In this document: positions 38,853 through 51,125 of the stretch, in pieces
Layout of the letters: every line of letters begins with the position of its first letter
Position numbering within the stretch: the first letter of the stretch is position 1
Source: Micropterix aruncella
Lineage: Eukaryota > Arthropoda > Insecta > Lepidoptera > Micropterigidae
DNA: 64,000 bases
Direction: 5' to 3'
Assembly: GCA_944548615.1 (NCBI GenBank)
Contig: OX155960.1
Span: 33,882,475 to 33,946,474 of the forward strand
Translations under genes and position numbers: made by a program
Notes under the pieces: generated by a model
Seen by the model: only the letters and a program-made list of their open reading frames with translations
Told to the model about the DNA's origin: nothing
The model's database searches: none

Positions 38853-38938
38853 CTGAAAAGCACATTTAAATAGTTGGCATTTACCTAATAGCGATATAGT
38901 TATATGATAAAACAATTAAGCAACCCATAGGTACATAC
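38853..38938 (-). other. Predicted 86-bp intron of the Ginger-like integrase gene
   Basis: On the minus strand the donor is TTGCAG|GTATGT (GT at 38938-38937) and the acceptor is CTTTTCAG|GTCAG (AG at 38854-38853). Splicing joins AG to GTCA and preserves the frame across Arg-Ser (LYC-RS-EF). Without splicing, exon 1 reads ~19 extra codons into the intron and stops at 38881, missing the cysteine-rich tail. No transcript data support it directly. Confidence 0.7.
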
Positions 38939-40464
38939 CTGCAATATAATTTCTCGAGTATTCCATATTTCGTTCCAATCTTGTGAAAACCCTGATCATC
39001 CTTTTGAAGAACCACTCCGACTATATTACGTAGATCTGCTTTTGCTCTGTCGACATCAGGGATTTGTATAATGACATTATCACCAATTTCTACTGGAACG
39101 TGAATTGCATCTGAAGCCAATGTCATTCTCTTGGCCTGTTTTTTTAAGTTTCGATGTGCTGTTTCTCTGGATGCCATTATTTGTCGATTCACATTTGTTA
39201 CAACTTCGAGGTCTTTGTCATTTGGTGGTATTATAAGAGGCTCTACGGTCGTAGATGCTTCAGCTTCAATGTCATATTCACTGGCTTCTGGTGCGATTGG
39301 CGATTCTCCACTTGTTTTGGATGAACTTTCTGCGTCTTTTTGTTTGGCTCCGGTTATAATCTGACGATGTCCACTGCAACTAGCCACAGGCTCAGCTTTT
39401 GCATTATCTGTACTATCCGTCATATTTATTTTATTTAACGCATTTTCGAGATCATCTTCCTCTCGTATATCCTCAATAGCATCTCGTGGTAAAGTCGAAG
39501 TCATAAGACCTACTCGTGGTTCTATACCAAACATTGCTTTGTATGGTGATTGTTTAATACCGGAATGAAGCGCCCGATTTTTCATAAACTGTACAAACCG
39601 AATACCATTTGACCAATTTGTGGTATCGTTATCTTGCATCCATGAAGCTAACATTTTCTCTATGTCTTGGTTAGCTCTTTCAACAGATCCTTGGCTTTGA
39701 CTGTGTCTTGGCTTTCCATGGACCAGTTTACACTCCGGCCAAAATGAAACGAGCTCATTTATGACAGAATTTACAAATTCTCTGCCGTTATCCGAGTGTA
39801 AGATGCAAGGAGCACCAAATGTCAAAAATATATCAGTCAACTGATACGCCACCTCTACGGCTCTCTTACTTTTCAGTGCACGCAACAAAACAAATTTTGT
39901 CAAATGGTCCTGATACACCATTATAAACTTAAATCCCCGATCTTCTTGAGTTTGCATGTCGATAAGATCGACTTGGCAACGGCTGTTCATTTCAGAATGT
40001 AGTATGGGTTTTGAAACAAGTCCTTTTTTCTTCATACTCTTTTTACGCTGACAAGTTTCGCACATAGAGAGAAAAATATTTATCATTTCTAAAGTTATGT
40101 TCGCATATTTTCGTGAAGTTTCATTTTTAAGTCTATCCCGACCACCATGACCAACGGCCACATGAGCTGCTTCAATTATATCAAAAATTTCATCTACATA
40201 CAAGTAGTATTTCATGGGCTCTTGTCTAGTCACTAATTTTCGTATTCCACAAATATTGATTACCTTAAATCGCTTCAGTCTCCTGTACTGTTTCTGAGAT
40301 TTCTGAACAGCTAATTGTGCTTCTTGAATTTCGTCCACTAAATTGTCGTAGGTTCCTTTTGTCATAATACAGAAGTGGTCCTCTTTTTTTTCGTGATCGC
40401 GAATCGCTAATAACTGGTTTAAAAACTCCTCTTTCCATCGCGTTCCTTCATTTAAGTTTGCCAT
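38939..40464 (-). CDS. Ginger-like transposase (gypsy-type integrase), exon 1
   Basis: The ATG is at 40464. This exon encodes ~508 residues, and with exon 2 the protein is ~583 residues. In order: an N-terminal region with a likely coiled-coil (40-65); an H2C2 zinc domain (H101, H106, C135, C138); and an rve-type catalytic core with D166 (QVDLID), D225 (LHSDNGREF) and E262 (GSVERANQ), spacing D-58-D-36-E. An acidic, low-complexity linker (about 335-420) and a C-terminal region with 'KIGTKYGILEKLY' follow. It would cut and insert the element DNA in the nucleus. No RT, protease or gag lies nearby, which argues against an LTR retrotransposon. A domesticated KRBA2-like host gene is the alternative, but the flanking inverted repeats make a transposon much more likely. 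Confidence 0.85.
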
Positions 40465-40660
40465 GACAATTGCGCTCGAATCAATCTATACGTGCTTATC
40501 AGAATGAAAACAAAGCGGTACTGAATCGTGCGAGCGCACAGCGCGCGAACGGCGCGGGCGTTTGGAAAGAGATTCCCCCGGAATTCCCCCGGTTTGGAAA
40601 AACGCGTTTTGTCTAGTAAAAACTAGTTTTACCTGATATTCAATTTTGAGCATTAGTTAA

Positions 40661-41160
<500 letters not shown>

Positions 41161-43293
41161 ACAAAGTCGGCTTTGTTCGAACACTTATAACTCGAGAACG
41201 GCTAGACCGATTTTCATGGTTTTTGACTTGTAGTATTTGTCTTCATCCCGAATAGCAGAATAACTATTAGGAAAAAAAATTGTAAAATTTACGAAAAATT
41301 AAAATAAAAGAAAAAACATTTTCCCATACAAAATGTAAATCCATGTTTTTCTCATAGTCAGTTGTACGTGGCATGTTCACGTGTCGGCAAATCATCCACT
41401 TTATTTGTTCATGTGCCTGATAAAAAAAAAAACAAAAAAATGTCGTATATCATAAGGTGCTTCATCTTCATTGAAGCCATCCGTGCTGTTAGCGGTCGAA
41501 ACTTAGGTTAGGTAGTAGCTCGAGGACCGCTCGAGACTCACTCTCATTGGCGGGGAGCAATATAAAACTACCTTACTGTGGCGTGGCTAAGGAAAGGTTC
41601 GGGCAAATCGATAAAAGTTATCATGTTAACGAAGTTTGTTAAACGAGTTTAACGCGACCAAACTGATTTGGTGTCGGTCACCCTATTTGTTTTAATGGAA
41701 GTCACCCATACACTTCGATGTTTTCCATTTCTCTCCGTCCCGTGGCTCAATAGACATCGCCTCGCTCGTTCGCCGCGCCTCATGCTAATGCTAGAAAATG
41801 AATGTTTTTATTTTTTACGGGAAAAAGGCTCAAAATATCTAATTCCTCGTGAAACCCGTTCAACAAATAACCACTGTATCTATATTTTTTGTCTAAGTAA
41901 GGAGTGCCATTTTAAAGCAAAATCGAAGTAAAATATAAATCCAGACATTGGTTTATTTTGATTTTAATAATAAAAGAAAGGAAATGTCGAAAAACAGTTT
42001 AAGTGTATATCATAACTCAGCAAGGATTTGAAAATAAAGGAACAGTTTTTTAATACCCGTAATATTAAACCGTGATAATGGTACGGACTCTCAAGAACTG
42101 TAAAATCGATGGTTACATTTGTGGTCACCTTAAGAGCCGCGCACTGGTATAATTTATGTATTTTCCTTAGCTTATTATTCCAATATCTATACTTCGGTTC
42201 ATTTAATTGTAGCGTTTTCGTCATTGCCTCCACTAAAGTCGTAACAAATCAGTAAAATATTTTGCATATTGCTAATTTAGACGCGGAATTCAGAAATGGA
42301 AAAGTTAGTCTGACTGGTGTCGGACCGTATTTTTAAGGCGTGGCGCCGTTCCCTATTCATTAATTCAGGTTCGGAAGCTAATAAAATTCAAATCCCTCAG
42401 AATAAACAAAGCGGCACGCTATGAATTGCATGAAGCGCTTAGCCGCGCGAGCTGCGTCCTTTCGCTTTCCCCCTGGCTGCGGCTTGACGGCGGACAAATT
42501 TGTTTTTCTCCCCACCCCAACCGGGGTGTAAATCAAACGCCGTAATGTCAGCAGATAGTGCGACTGCGACATTTACCCCAACATCGCCACCCACACACCG
42601 TCTTCAGGCGTCTTCTCCTCATCACAGGCTACGAAAAAAGATACAATAGATGCGTCACGTTTTTTTGATCGGTACACATGTTAAGTTCTACTCGATAGTT
42701 ACTCGACTTGCAGCCCCCTCCCCACCCTCCTCCTCTCCGTCACCACTTCCCTTTCGAGAACGTAACGAACTTCGTACCGCCTAACAGTCAATGAATGTCG
42801 TGTTACAGATTAGCTGAACTTAATTTATGATTTTATAAAAGTAATACAATGAATACAAAATAAATATTAAGTTCAATACTTTATTAAGATAACAAAAAAA
42901 GAAATATAAAGTTAAAAAAATAAGTATATCAATCGCGTGTCAGCAAGACATGATTGAATTAAACTATTTACATATTGTGCAGCATGGGATGCACTCGGTT
43001 TAATTCTCTTCATTGAAGCGCCTTGTGATATACGACATTTTTTGTTTTTTTATCAGGCGCAAGAACAAATAAAGCGGATGATTGAACATGCCACGTACAA
43101 CTATCCATGAAACACGGATTTACATTTTGTGTAGATTTTTTTTCTTTTTTTTTTCGTCAGTTTTCCAATTTTTGTTTTTAATAGTTATTCTGCTATTCGG
43201 GACAGAGACAAATACAGCAAATGAAAAACCATGAAAATCGCTCCAGCCGTTCTCGAGTTATAAGTGTTCGAACAAACCCGACTTTGTTGTTAC
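41161..43293. mobile_element. ~2.1-kb element with ~320-bp inverted ends ('aactcgagaacggct' family)
   Basis: The left end 41161-41480 and the reversed right end (about 42985-43293) share 'aacaaagtcggstttgttcg', 'acacttataactcgagaacg', 'gaatagcagaataactatta', 'gttgtacgtggcatgttca' and 'aaatgtcgtatatca'. The ~1.5-kb interior is unique-looking, with a GC-richer part at 42370-42600 and no recognisable ORF (41668-41931 and 41964-42233 match nothing). It may be a non-autonomous element that has captured host DNA. Confidence 0.6.
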
Positions 43294-44035
43294 GGTGTAA
43301 TTCTTGGGCTGCATAGTGGCGGCAGTCTTCAACAATGTATCGCTAAACAAATATGAATTATGCCATGTATCGTAAAAAAACGAATAAAACCAAACATCCC
43401 TATTTTTTTTTTTGCATTTTACTATTCCGAGTGGGTGAAGGACGACACGTTGATAGAAAGAGTAGGAGCAATGCGACCCGCAGCGGTTGCGGCCGATCAC
43501 CTACCTAAGTACATACAATTTATACACGACCAGCCAAGCAGCCGGGCGCGGGCACGTCGCCTCGCGCGACATGCCACTTTTGAAAAGTGACCAGTGATTT
43601 ATTTTATGTACATCTATATGATTATTAATGCAATGTTTAGGAAGACCAATAACTTAAATTTCGGATTCCGGGACCAAAACTGTTAAAAAATGTATTTTTT
43701 TATATAAATATTACATTTTTAATAATAAGTAATCTTCCTCATACAAACAAATCATTTACTACTACAAATTTTTAGAATCACGTTGTATTGCATTTACTAA
43801 ATCACGTTGTATTGAATCACGTTGTATTGCAACCCCTAAACTTGTGAAGTTAAAACTCGGCCGTACCTGTTGCATCCCGGACGGGACGTTACACATTCTA
43901 GGGGTGTGGCTGATCTACCCGGCAACTCTCAAATGAACACGATCTGGATTTGTACAAATATTGAATTTAATTATATATAAAATATTAACATTTAAGAATG
44001 AGTCTTAGTTATTTATTAGTATAGTTTAACCCTTT
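43294..44035. other. Non-coding stretch with short 'aatcacgttgtattg' repeats
   Basis: 'atcacgttgtattg' occurs three times between 43776 and 43832. No gene-like ORF is present; 43360-43590 resembles nothing known. Confidence 0.4.
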
Positions 44036-44945
44036 AATTAATAAACTCTTTATTTGCACTTAATAAGTATACAAAAAAGGCGAGCTTATTGCCACATGGC
44101 AATGTCTTACAGCTAACCTAAACATAGTGGTACATGCGCGCATTGTGAAAATAAAGATTATTACATAACATACAGACAAGTGTAAGAATTTAAGACTAAT
44201 AATGCCCGAGGAGAGGAAATTGGGAGAGGAACAGGAGAGAAAGGGAAGAACTGGTTATTTCTTAGAAAGGTAGTAATCCTTAAGGTGAGTCTTAAACGAT
44301 GGTAAAGAAGGCGAGTTTCGTATATTTGCTGGGAGATCGTTCCAGAGTCTTGCACCATGGACACAGAAAGAATAGGAATAGAAATCACTATTATGACTCG
44401 GAATTTTTAATAAACTGTCAGAGGCTGACCGAAGTACGAGACCGTGGGAACTTAGTGGTTCAAAAAGCTCCTGGAGGTAGGATGGTGTTAATTGGGTGAG
44501 TACACGATATAGGAGAGCCAGTATATGAACATTTCTTCTTTGGCGTATTGGCAACCACTTTAACTGTGCCCTATAGTCGGACACGTGATCATACTTACGT
44601 AGACCGAAGATGAATCGTATGCATACATTTTGCAAACGTTCAAGTTTGTTGAGCAGTTCCTCTGATAAATCGAGATGAGCCACATCTGCATAGTCAAGGA
44701 GAGGCAAGAGGAGAGACTGTGCAAGAGATTTTTTTGTGTCCATAGGAAGAAATCTTCTGAGTGTTTGCAGAGGATGAAAACTAGCAAATATTTTACGACT
44801 TACCTCGTCCACGTGTGGTTGCCAGGATAAATGTTCATCGATAATTAGATCAAGATCTTTCACTTTTTAATAGTATGTTTTGGTTCTGCAGCGATACCTC
44901 GTACAGATTTAGGGATTTTTGCCGTTTATATGGGGCATTACCGAT
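44036..44945 (-). pseudogene. 5'-truncated LINE (CR1/Jockey-like), RT C-terminus and 3' UTR
   Basis: A 202-codon minus frame (44863-44255) matches the region after the RT active site: 'DEHLSWQPHVDEVSRKIF', 'LERLQNVCIRFIFGLRKYD' and the closing 'HGARLWNDLPANIRNSPSLP'. Just upstream, a stop and frame change lead to more LINE-like residues up to about 44945. The catalytic YADD block is absent, so this copy is truncated. The 3' UTR (44254-44036) carries 'ggcgagcttattgccacatg' and a minus-strand AATAAA near 44050; a related 3' UTR is seen at 55440-55520. Confidence 0.8.
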
Positions 44946-45640
44946 TTGTAAATTAATAGCTTAAGTTCCTAATTACAACTAGTATATGAATCATTTATTA
45001 TTAATTACAAATACGTGGTAAGTTTCTAATCGTTTAGGAATATGCCCTGCGGGCACGGACTAAATCTTTAACACCATTTATCATTCTTACTACTTGCTCG
45101 TCTCAATACATTGCAGAGATCTGAGGAGTGCAGCGATAGTATGTTCCCGCTCGTGTCGTATCTATTGTGACTGCCCACATCTTTACGATTAATCAGTGGC
45201 TTCGCCTTCCAGGCATGGACCAACGTCCCGTCGCCCTCACTCTCGCTCCCTCTCGCACTCGCCCTGTCTCGCAGAGATAACTTAAGGTTCCCGCCATTGA
45301 CTTTTATATCGCCCGCCAAATCCACTTTAAATGACTCCTAAACCCGTTGTCTTTCCTAGAGGGGTTTTTGTTGCATTTGAAAGTAGCCTTGTACGTAGAT
45401 ATGTTGATAAAGGAAACCCTAAAAAATAAATACAGTAAACTGTCGACCTCTATCAACTACGGAGCTAAAATTCTACATTATCTTAATCATATTCGGAAGA
45501 ATCAATTTTAAAAATATAATTTATTTATTTATTTATTTATTTTCAGAATTGACTATATTGGAACCAGATAAGGTTGGATATTTATGGAATCTGCCATGTA
45601 CGCTAGTAAATATTATATCAAAAATATCATTCAACAGATG
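44946..45640. other. Non-coding stretch with (TTTA)n microsatellite
   Basis: A (TTTA)n tract lies at about 45519-45543. The minus ORF at 45068-45325 resembles no known family. Nothing else is recognised. Confidence 0.35.
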
Positions 45641-45641
45641 C

Positions 45642-45681
45642 ACTGTATTTAGACACCCACTAGGGCGGGATAACGAGGAGT
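45642..45681 (+). repeat. 40-bp inverted-repeat partner 1 ('agacacccactagggcggg')
   Basis: 'actgtatttagacacccact' + 'agggcgggataacgaggagt' recurs as its reverse complement at 51126-51165 with a single mismatch. The pair is separated by ~5.4 kb, as terminal repeats of a large element would be, or as two independent MITE pieces. Confidence 0.7.
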
Positions 45682-46730
45682 GATTGAAAATACATACTCG
45701 TATTTCTTTCTTTTAATCCGACAAATTTTCTATCTTCTACAAATCATTTTACTATATAAAACCAGGTACTCTGCGAAATCCGCAAAGTAAAGTGTAGTTT
45801 TTACTTGGTAGACGCATCAGTCTGGCGGTTTTAGAAATGGTACGCTCATGCGCACCGTAATTTCGGGGCGGAACTCTAAAGTCGACGTAGTTTAAAATGT
45901 CGCTATTTCATCTCAAATGCATTCGTGTGATTTAGAACAAGATACATTAAAATAATTAGATTTCACAACCATGACTGAAGATCACTGGGCTCCAAATTTC
46001 TTGTGTAGAGGGCCGACGCCCGATTTCCTGCATATTTTTAGTTTTTGCAAAATTCCAGTATTTCTGCAATAGTAAACAACAAAAACTTTGGGATGAAACT
46101 TATTGTGAATTTCCATAAGATAGTTTGTCTCCCAAGAAACAAAATATAAAAAATGGACTCTTGAATTCTGTTATTATTTTCCGTAATTTCACTAAAATAT
46201 GTGTAAAAATACGGACTTTTAGAGATTAATAAAATGTTTTATATAAAACTAATCTTAGTAGTAAAACGATTAAAAGCATTTTTTTAGTCTGAAGCAATAG
46301 ATTTCGGAAAAATCGTGGAAAACGATTATATGGGAGCGGTGTCGACTTGGATCTCTTAAAGAGTGTTGGCAGAATCCGAAATAAGCCAGGGCCTTAATAA
46401 ACCATGTACAAGAATAAGAGGTATTGAAGTACGGTTAACATGATCATACATGTCCGAATGCTAAAATCGCCAGGCGCATGCGTCTATCCTGTTTAAAATA
46501 ATCCCCCTTTCCTTTGCGCATTCTACTTACATAGTAACTGGCGTTATAAAGAAAAACCATTTATATTCGTAGTCAGAAAATAGAGAATTTGTTGAATTCA
46601 ACATGGAACTCTTGGTATAATGATAGACAAAAAATGTAGAAGTTTTAATAATAATTAATGCATTAGGGTACAATAATTTAAAAAACTTAAGAATTAATCA
46701 AACGCAAGATTTGACTAAAGAAACAATATG
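45682..46730. other. Non-coding stretch, no feature recognised
   Basis: AT-rich sequence without notable ORFs or repeats, lying just inside the inverted-repeat pair. Confidence 0.35.
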
Positions 46731-46734
46731 GAGA

Positions 46735-46830
46735 TACTTTCGCCAATGTTTATGATCTCGAATTCAGTTAGGCCAGAGGTTAAAACTTTTTTATATGCTG
46801 ATGATTTTTGAGTACAAATAAAAATAATAC
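46735..46830 (+). pseudogene. LINE RT palm fragment with YADD box
   Basis: The plus frame gives 'RPEVKTFLYADDF' followed at once by a stop. This is the catalytic YADD block of a non-LTR reverse transcriptase. The next LINE block (47043 onward) starts ~230 bp downstream instead of the ~60 bp expected, with minisatellite sequence in between. Confidence 0.6.
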
Positions 46831-46869
46831 ACAATTATTACAAAAAAAAACATCATTTTTTTAAAAGTG

Positions 46870-47037
46870 CAGTAGTTGTTGCATGCTGAGACTTAGAACG
46901 ACTTATCACAATTTAATAAGTCTAAAAAAAAAACATGTCTGTGCTATTGACCGTTGAGGAGTTCCCTCGTTGGAAGCCAACCCCGGGTGCCGCAGTCTTT
47001 GGTGAAACTTAGAACGGTCTGTCGTAATTTAATACAT
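46870..47037 (+). repeat. Minisatellite unit(s), left part
   Basis: 'gtctgtgctattgaccgttg' + 'aggagttccctcgttggaag' is flanked on both sides by 'acttagaacg.c' and 'taatttaat', matching the units at 48085-48300. The array is split by the LINE at 47038-48080. Confidence 0.65.
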
Positions 47038-48046
47038 ATGCAAGCTTTTCCAGCGTGATATTGATGCCGTCTGGGCTTGGAGCCAGAATAAAAATCTCTC
47101 ATTCAATATATCCAAATGTTCAGTGATGACATATACTAGATCGACCGCACCTCTGATTTATGATTACTCCATCACTGATGAGGTGCTAACTAGGGTTGAG
47201 AAGGTAAAGGATCTAGGAGTTCTCTTTGATTCCCAGCTTACGTTCAAGGAGCACATTGCTAATTTGTCTAAGTCCTCTTTTAAGCTACTAGGGTTTGTTA
47301 TTCGCAACCTAAAGCATTTTCACAATGTACGGGTATGTATGCATACATTGTGTAATTCAATTGTGAGAAGCAGATTGGAAACGAATGCAGTTATATGGAA
47401 TCCACATCAGGATCTTTATATCACTATGTTGGAAAAAATTCAAAAATGTTTCTTACGATTTATATATTTTAAGCAGTACGGATATTATCCGTACTTATAC
47501 CCTACTAGTTTCCTACTAGGCATGGTGGGCTATAACTCTCTTAAGTTGCGTAGAGAAATGCTCGCCATGGCCTACGTTTTCAAGCTGATTAGGGGAAGAG
47601 TTGATAATCCTAGCATGCTAGCGAAGGTTTGTCTCTTTGTCCCGGACAATTATAATCGTGCTCGCATTCATAATCTATTTGCGGAGCCGTCCTCGCGCAC
47701 CAACCTAAGTCGATGGAGTCTGCTTACACGAGCTTTGCGGCACATAAATGCGCTATGTTCGACAGCGCCAGACTTTGATATTTTTACAGCGAGCCCGCAT
47801 CTCTTCAAGGTTTGGGCATTGCGCTACTTGTTTATGGCAGAATAATATTAACTGTTTTCACTCTTATGTACTGTAAGTTTGTAAGTTTGTAAGTTTTTCT
47901 ATTCTTAATGCCGGTATTTGTATTTAACGCTTATTTAAACATGTTATGTATGTACTTGTAAGAATTCTATTATTTTTTTTTATATTTATGTGTATATTGC
48001 ATATCAACGGATTGGTAGAAACTGTAATGTTGATTTGTTATGAAAA

Positions 48047-48077
<31 letters not shown>

Positions 48078-48080
48078 ATA
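47038..48080 (+). pseudogene. LINE (Jockey/CR1-like) 3' portion with (AAAT)n tail
   Basis: Homology starts near 47043 without a methionine (LFQRDIDAVWAWSQNKNL, FNISKC), and the frame is open to the stop at 47843-47845 over ~265 codons. It includes 'VEKVKDLGVLFDSQLTFKEH', the LINE linker, and 'LEKIQKCFLRFIYFKQYGY', the post-palm region of Jockey-type RT. The catalytic domain is absent here. A 3' UTR follows with (AAAT)n at 48044-48080, the expected 3' tail. The long open frame suggests it is younger than the other LINE remnants. Confidence 0.75.
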
Positions 48081-48084
48081 TACA

Positions 48085-48300
48085 AAATTTTGTGTCTGTG
48101 CTGTTGACCGTCGAAAAGTTCCCTCGTCGGGAGCCAACCCTGGGTGCAGCAGCCATGTCATGATAAAACTTAGAACGGGCTATCATAACTGAATAAGTAT
48201 ACAAAATTTGAGGTCTGTGTTGTTGACCGTTGAGGAGTTCCCTCGTCGAGAGCCAACCCAGGATGAAGAATCAGGTCATGCTTATCATAAAAATAAATGA
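48085..48300 (+). repeat. Minisatellite units, right part
   Basis: Two ~115-bp units share 'gtctgtgytgttgaccgt', 'gttccctcgtcg.gagccaa', 'aacttagaacgg.ct' and 'aagtatacaaaattt'. Together with 46870-47037 they form one array of three or more units interrupted by LINE insertion. Confidence 0.65.
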
Positions 48301-48329
48301 ATTGCTATCGGAATTGAACCAACATGTAA

Positions 48330-48560
48330 ATTCTCAATTTCAAATGATAATATGTGAGGAGTTTCCTCAATTCCTCATGGATCCCATCATCAGAATAAGA
48401 TTTTGATAAAAATGGGACCAATCTGGAAGTATATCCTTTCAAATAATTTTAAAAAAAGAATTTTCCAAATCGGTTCATAAATATCGGAGTTCTAAGGTGT
48501 CAAACATTAAAAAAAAGATACAACTAAATTGATAACCTCCTTCTTTTTTGAAGTCGGGTA
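48330..48560. repeat. Dispersed repeat with 'cctccttcttttttgaagtcgg'
   Basis: The segment ends in 'gataacctccttcttttttg' + 'aagtcgg', an insect (as I recall, lepidopteran) interspersed-repeat signature. It is non-coding and its boundaries are uncertain. Confidence 0.4.
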
Positions 48561-48651
48561 ATAATAATAAACTACAAGACACCGCAAATAACTGTTAATA
48601 TTCTGCGTGTCAATTGCTCAAAAGAACACAAGTAATGGAAAATACAGTTTT

Positions 48652-48709
48652 TTTTATTTGCGGAAAATTTTATAGCTACTGTAGCTATAAAATTTTCCAC
48701 AAATAAAAA
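48652..48709. repeat. Short palindrome, ~25-bp arms
   Basis: 'ggaaaattttatagctac' and 'gtagctataaaattttcc' face each other, extended outward by 'tttatttgc' and 'cacaaataaa'. It forms a simple hairpin in otherwise unremarkable DNA. Confidence 0.75.
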
Positions 48710-48754
48710 CGAAGTAGTAATAATATTATTATTTTAATGGGCAAGAATAAATTA

Positions 48755-49010
48755 GAACTAGTGAAATTTACTAACTTGTTAGGTTGACGTTTGACAAAAG
48801 ACTAAATTGGATCAAATATATAGACAATCTGTGTATCAAGCTTTTTTCCGCCAAATCTGCAATATAAAAGGTTAGGTTTTTGGTCGGTGAGCTGCTACGA
48901 GTGTTTACCATACTTGCTTCTACTCTAAAATTTCGTATGGAATACTGTTTTGGTAAATGGTTCGCAGTGCCATCGAATATAAGTTTTGCAAAAACAGGCA
49001 CTGATAACTA
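48755..49010 (+). pseudogene. Decayed LINE RT C-terminal remnant
   Basis: The plus frame near 48775-49000 reads 'LTFDKRLNWIKYIDNL', then 'IKLFSAKSAI', a stop, and 'KVRFLVGELLRVF', matching the post-palm region of CR1/Jockey-like LINEs. It is interrupted by stops and is clearly dead. The minus-strand ORF at 48771-49001 is its shadow. Confidence 0.6.
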
Positions 49011-49910
49011 TGTAAGTATAGTCTAACGAGGGGAACACATCGCGCGCCAATCTTCACCGAGTCGTGGCTAGAATCCCCGCTAGTCTTCGAATATGCCTAC
49101 GAGTAATTATTACAAATACATGCAGAGCGCAATGTAGCAAATTGTGAGATGCACTCAAGCAGACATAGCCACAGCACGCGCCACTAAAACAATATTATAT
49201 TGCCGAAACTGAAGCTCACAAAGTGACAGCGTTCATTTGCATACCTTTATTTCAAAATGTTTAGCATGTTACTAACTTCTAAGAATGCCCTCCTATATAA
49301 AATAGTGGATTACAAGACGTTTGCAAAAAAGTCTGATAAATTTTCAAATTTAAATTGCTGATAATTCTATGAAAATCATTTCTTTAGATATGTAATTATT
49401 ATATCGGTACACCTCCTAGAAAATTATTGCGATTACCTTCAGTTTCATTATTATTTTTTATAGTTATTTTATTATCACCTTGACTATTGTTTCTAATGTT
49501 TTGACCTTTGTGTCTTCTTAGTGTTTCACTGTGTCTACATAGTATGCTTATTTTGAATGTTACGTATGTTTCTACTTTAATATTATCTATTTTGACTATT
49601 AAATGTGCGATATTTTCCGACAATTGATTGATTTGTTTGTTTATTGTTTTTACTTTTGGAATATTACTACTCTACTATCTTTTGGACCACCAGACTTTTT
49701 GTTGTTATTACCATATTAATTTTTATACTTATTGCATTTTTTAAACAATGTTTCTAATTAAAAAAAACAATTATTTAGTGTGATCGTCCTTAATTTGTTA
49801 TTTTAGATATTTTTGCTTAAATGCTTGTTACTAATTTTATATATCTCCATGTTTAAAACATTCTGGACCTAATTAATATGACTATTGACCACTTGCTAAG
49901 AATTTCAAAA
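49011..49910. other. Non-coding stretch, no feature recognised
   Basis: AT-rich sequence. The minus ORF at 49399-49623 is low-complexity in composition and resembles no known family. Confidence 0.35.
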
Positions 49911-50065
49911 TCTATTCATACTTATTCATATTTTATTGCTTTAAAAGTCCTTTTTACCAGTTCAGAAAAAAATATCCCCTAAAATGGAGTTAAACTGGTT
50001 TTTTAAACGGTTTTTTTACCAGATCACTTTGTCATTTCCAATAACAATCCCAGACCACCCTGGAA
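49910..50065 (+). repeat. Direct repeat A of a ~150-bp pair
   Basis: 'tattcatacttattcatatt', 'gctttaaaagtcc', 'cagaaaaaaatatcccctaa', 'gttaaactg' and 'agatcactttgtcatttcca' line up with 50950-51095. It is a diverged, non-coding duplicate in the same orientation. Confidence 0.55.
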
Positions 50066-50949
50066 TTAATAAATATGAATATTGACCACCTGTAGCTAAC
50101 CCCTCAAGACAGTAACTTCCCGAATAGGGTACGATGTATTGTAGTCAATGCTCAGTAACGTCCCAAAACGGTTACCAGCGCGGCGCGACAAACCGCGCTC
50201 TTAACGAACTGAATTTACACCAAAATCACAGTGCAACCACCACCTGTTAGATATGTGTGAGAAAGACGGATAAATTCTGTATTGTACAATCATTCAGTCG
50301 TGCTTCTCGCAGTCTAGAATTCCTAAAATAAGTGTTTGTATTCTGCGGGCACTTAGTCGAGTGCTGCCATTGCTCGGATCTGTGCTTCTCTTCGGATATT
50401 ATGTAGCTTCTCTTCGGATATATGTAAGAAAATAAATAAAACGAACTAATAGATTTGATAAAGCATATAATAACGTACACAAGTGTGTTTACAAGTTCTA
50501 GACAGGGTTTCGTATTATGAGATAAAACGTCGATATCGCCGAATAAGTGAGTTTTTTCAGTTCTCCAACTTTCTAAATTTAATTATCTAATTGTTTTACA
50601 AAATGAGGTTTTAATGTTTAATTTTTCGAATTTCAATGCGATCATTGAACTTTGAATTTCAATGCGAACAATGGTTGACTGTAAGATATCGCTATAGCGA
50701 TAAGTCCGCCATTTGTGCATAAATTGTCTTTTTTATAAAACCAGCGTAATATTCATTAAGTTATGTTTTTATAGCGCACAAAAGTTATTCTATTCTATTT
50801 TATTCTTTTCTATCATTCTACAATTCTCTTTTTCATGATCCATCAAGTAGTTTATTTCTTATGATCGTTTTTCTAAAGTGCTATATTTTTTACCTTAACT
50901 CTCAGAAATGACACGTGACTGCCAAAATTTACACCCGCCGCTTGAGGGT
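50066..50949. repeat. Non-coding region partly homologous to the piggyBac-like MITE at 58.6 kb
   Basis: 'aattatctaattgttttacaaaatga' with following 'attcgaa.tttcaatgc.atcatt' at 50578-50650 matches 58700-58770 inside the MITE, and 'cgtcgatatcgccga' near 50527 resembles 'ggtcgatgtcgccga' near 58826. It is a diverged or larger relative. Its ends were not identified. Confidence 0.5.
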
Positions 50950-51095
50950 TGAAATTCTATTCATACTTATCTAATTCATAGAGTATCGCTTTAAAAGTCT
51001 TCTTATCAGATCAGAGAAAAATATCGTCAGAAATGGTGTTAAACTGTTTTTGTTTTCTTTTCAGATCGCCTTGTCAATACCAATAACAAGCCCTG
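50950..51095 (+). repeat. Direct repeat B of the ~150-bp pair
   Basis: Partner of 49910-50065 (ctattcatacttatctaatt, gctttaaaagtct, agagaaaaatatcgtcagaa, cagatcgccttgtcaatacc). It lies just inside the 40-bp inverted repeat at 51126. Confidence 0.55.
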
Positions 51096-51125
51096 ATTAG
51101 TAAAAGAATATTGTTTACGCCTTAA

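Noticed and set aside
38627..40464. Gypsy LTR retrotransposon in place of a DNA transposon
   Set aside because: The integrase is gypsy-like, but there is no RT, RNase H, protease or gag, and the flanks are inverted rather than direct repeats.
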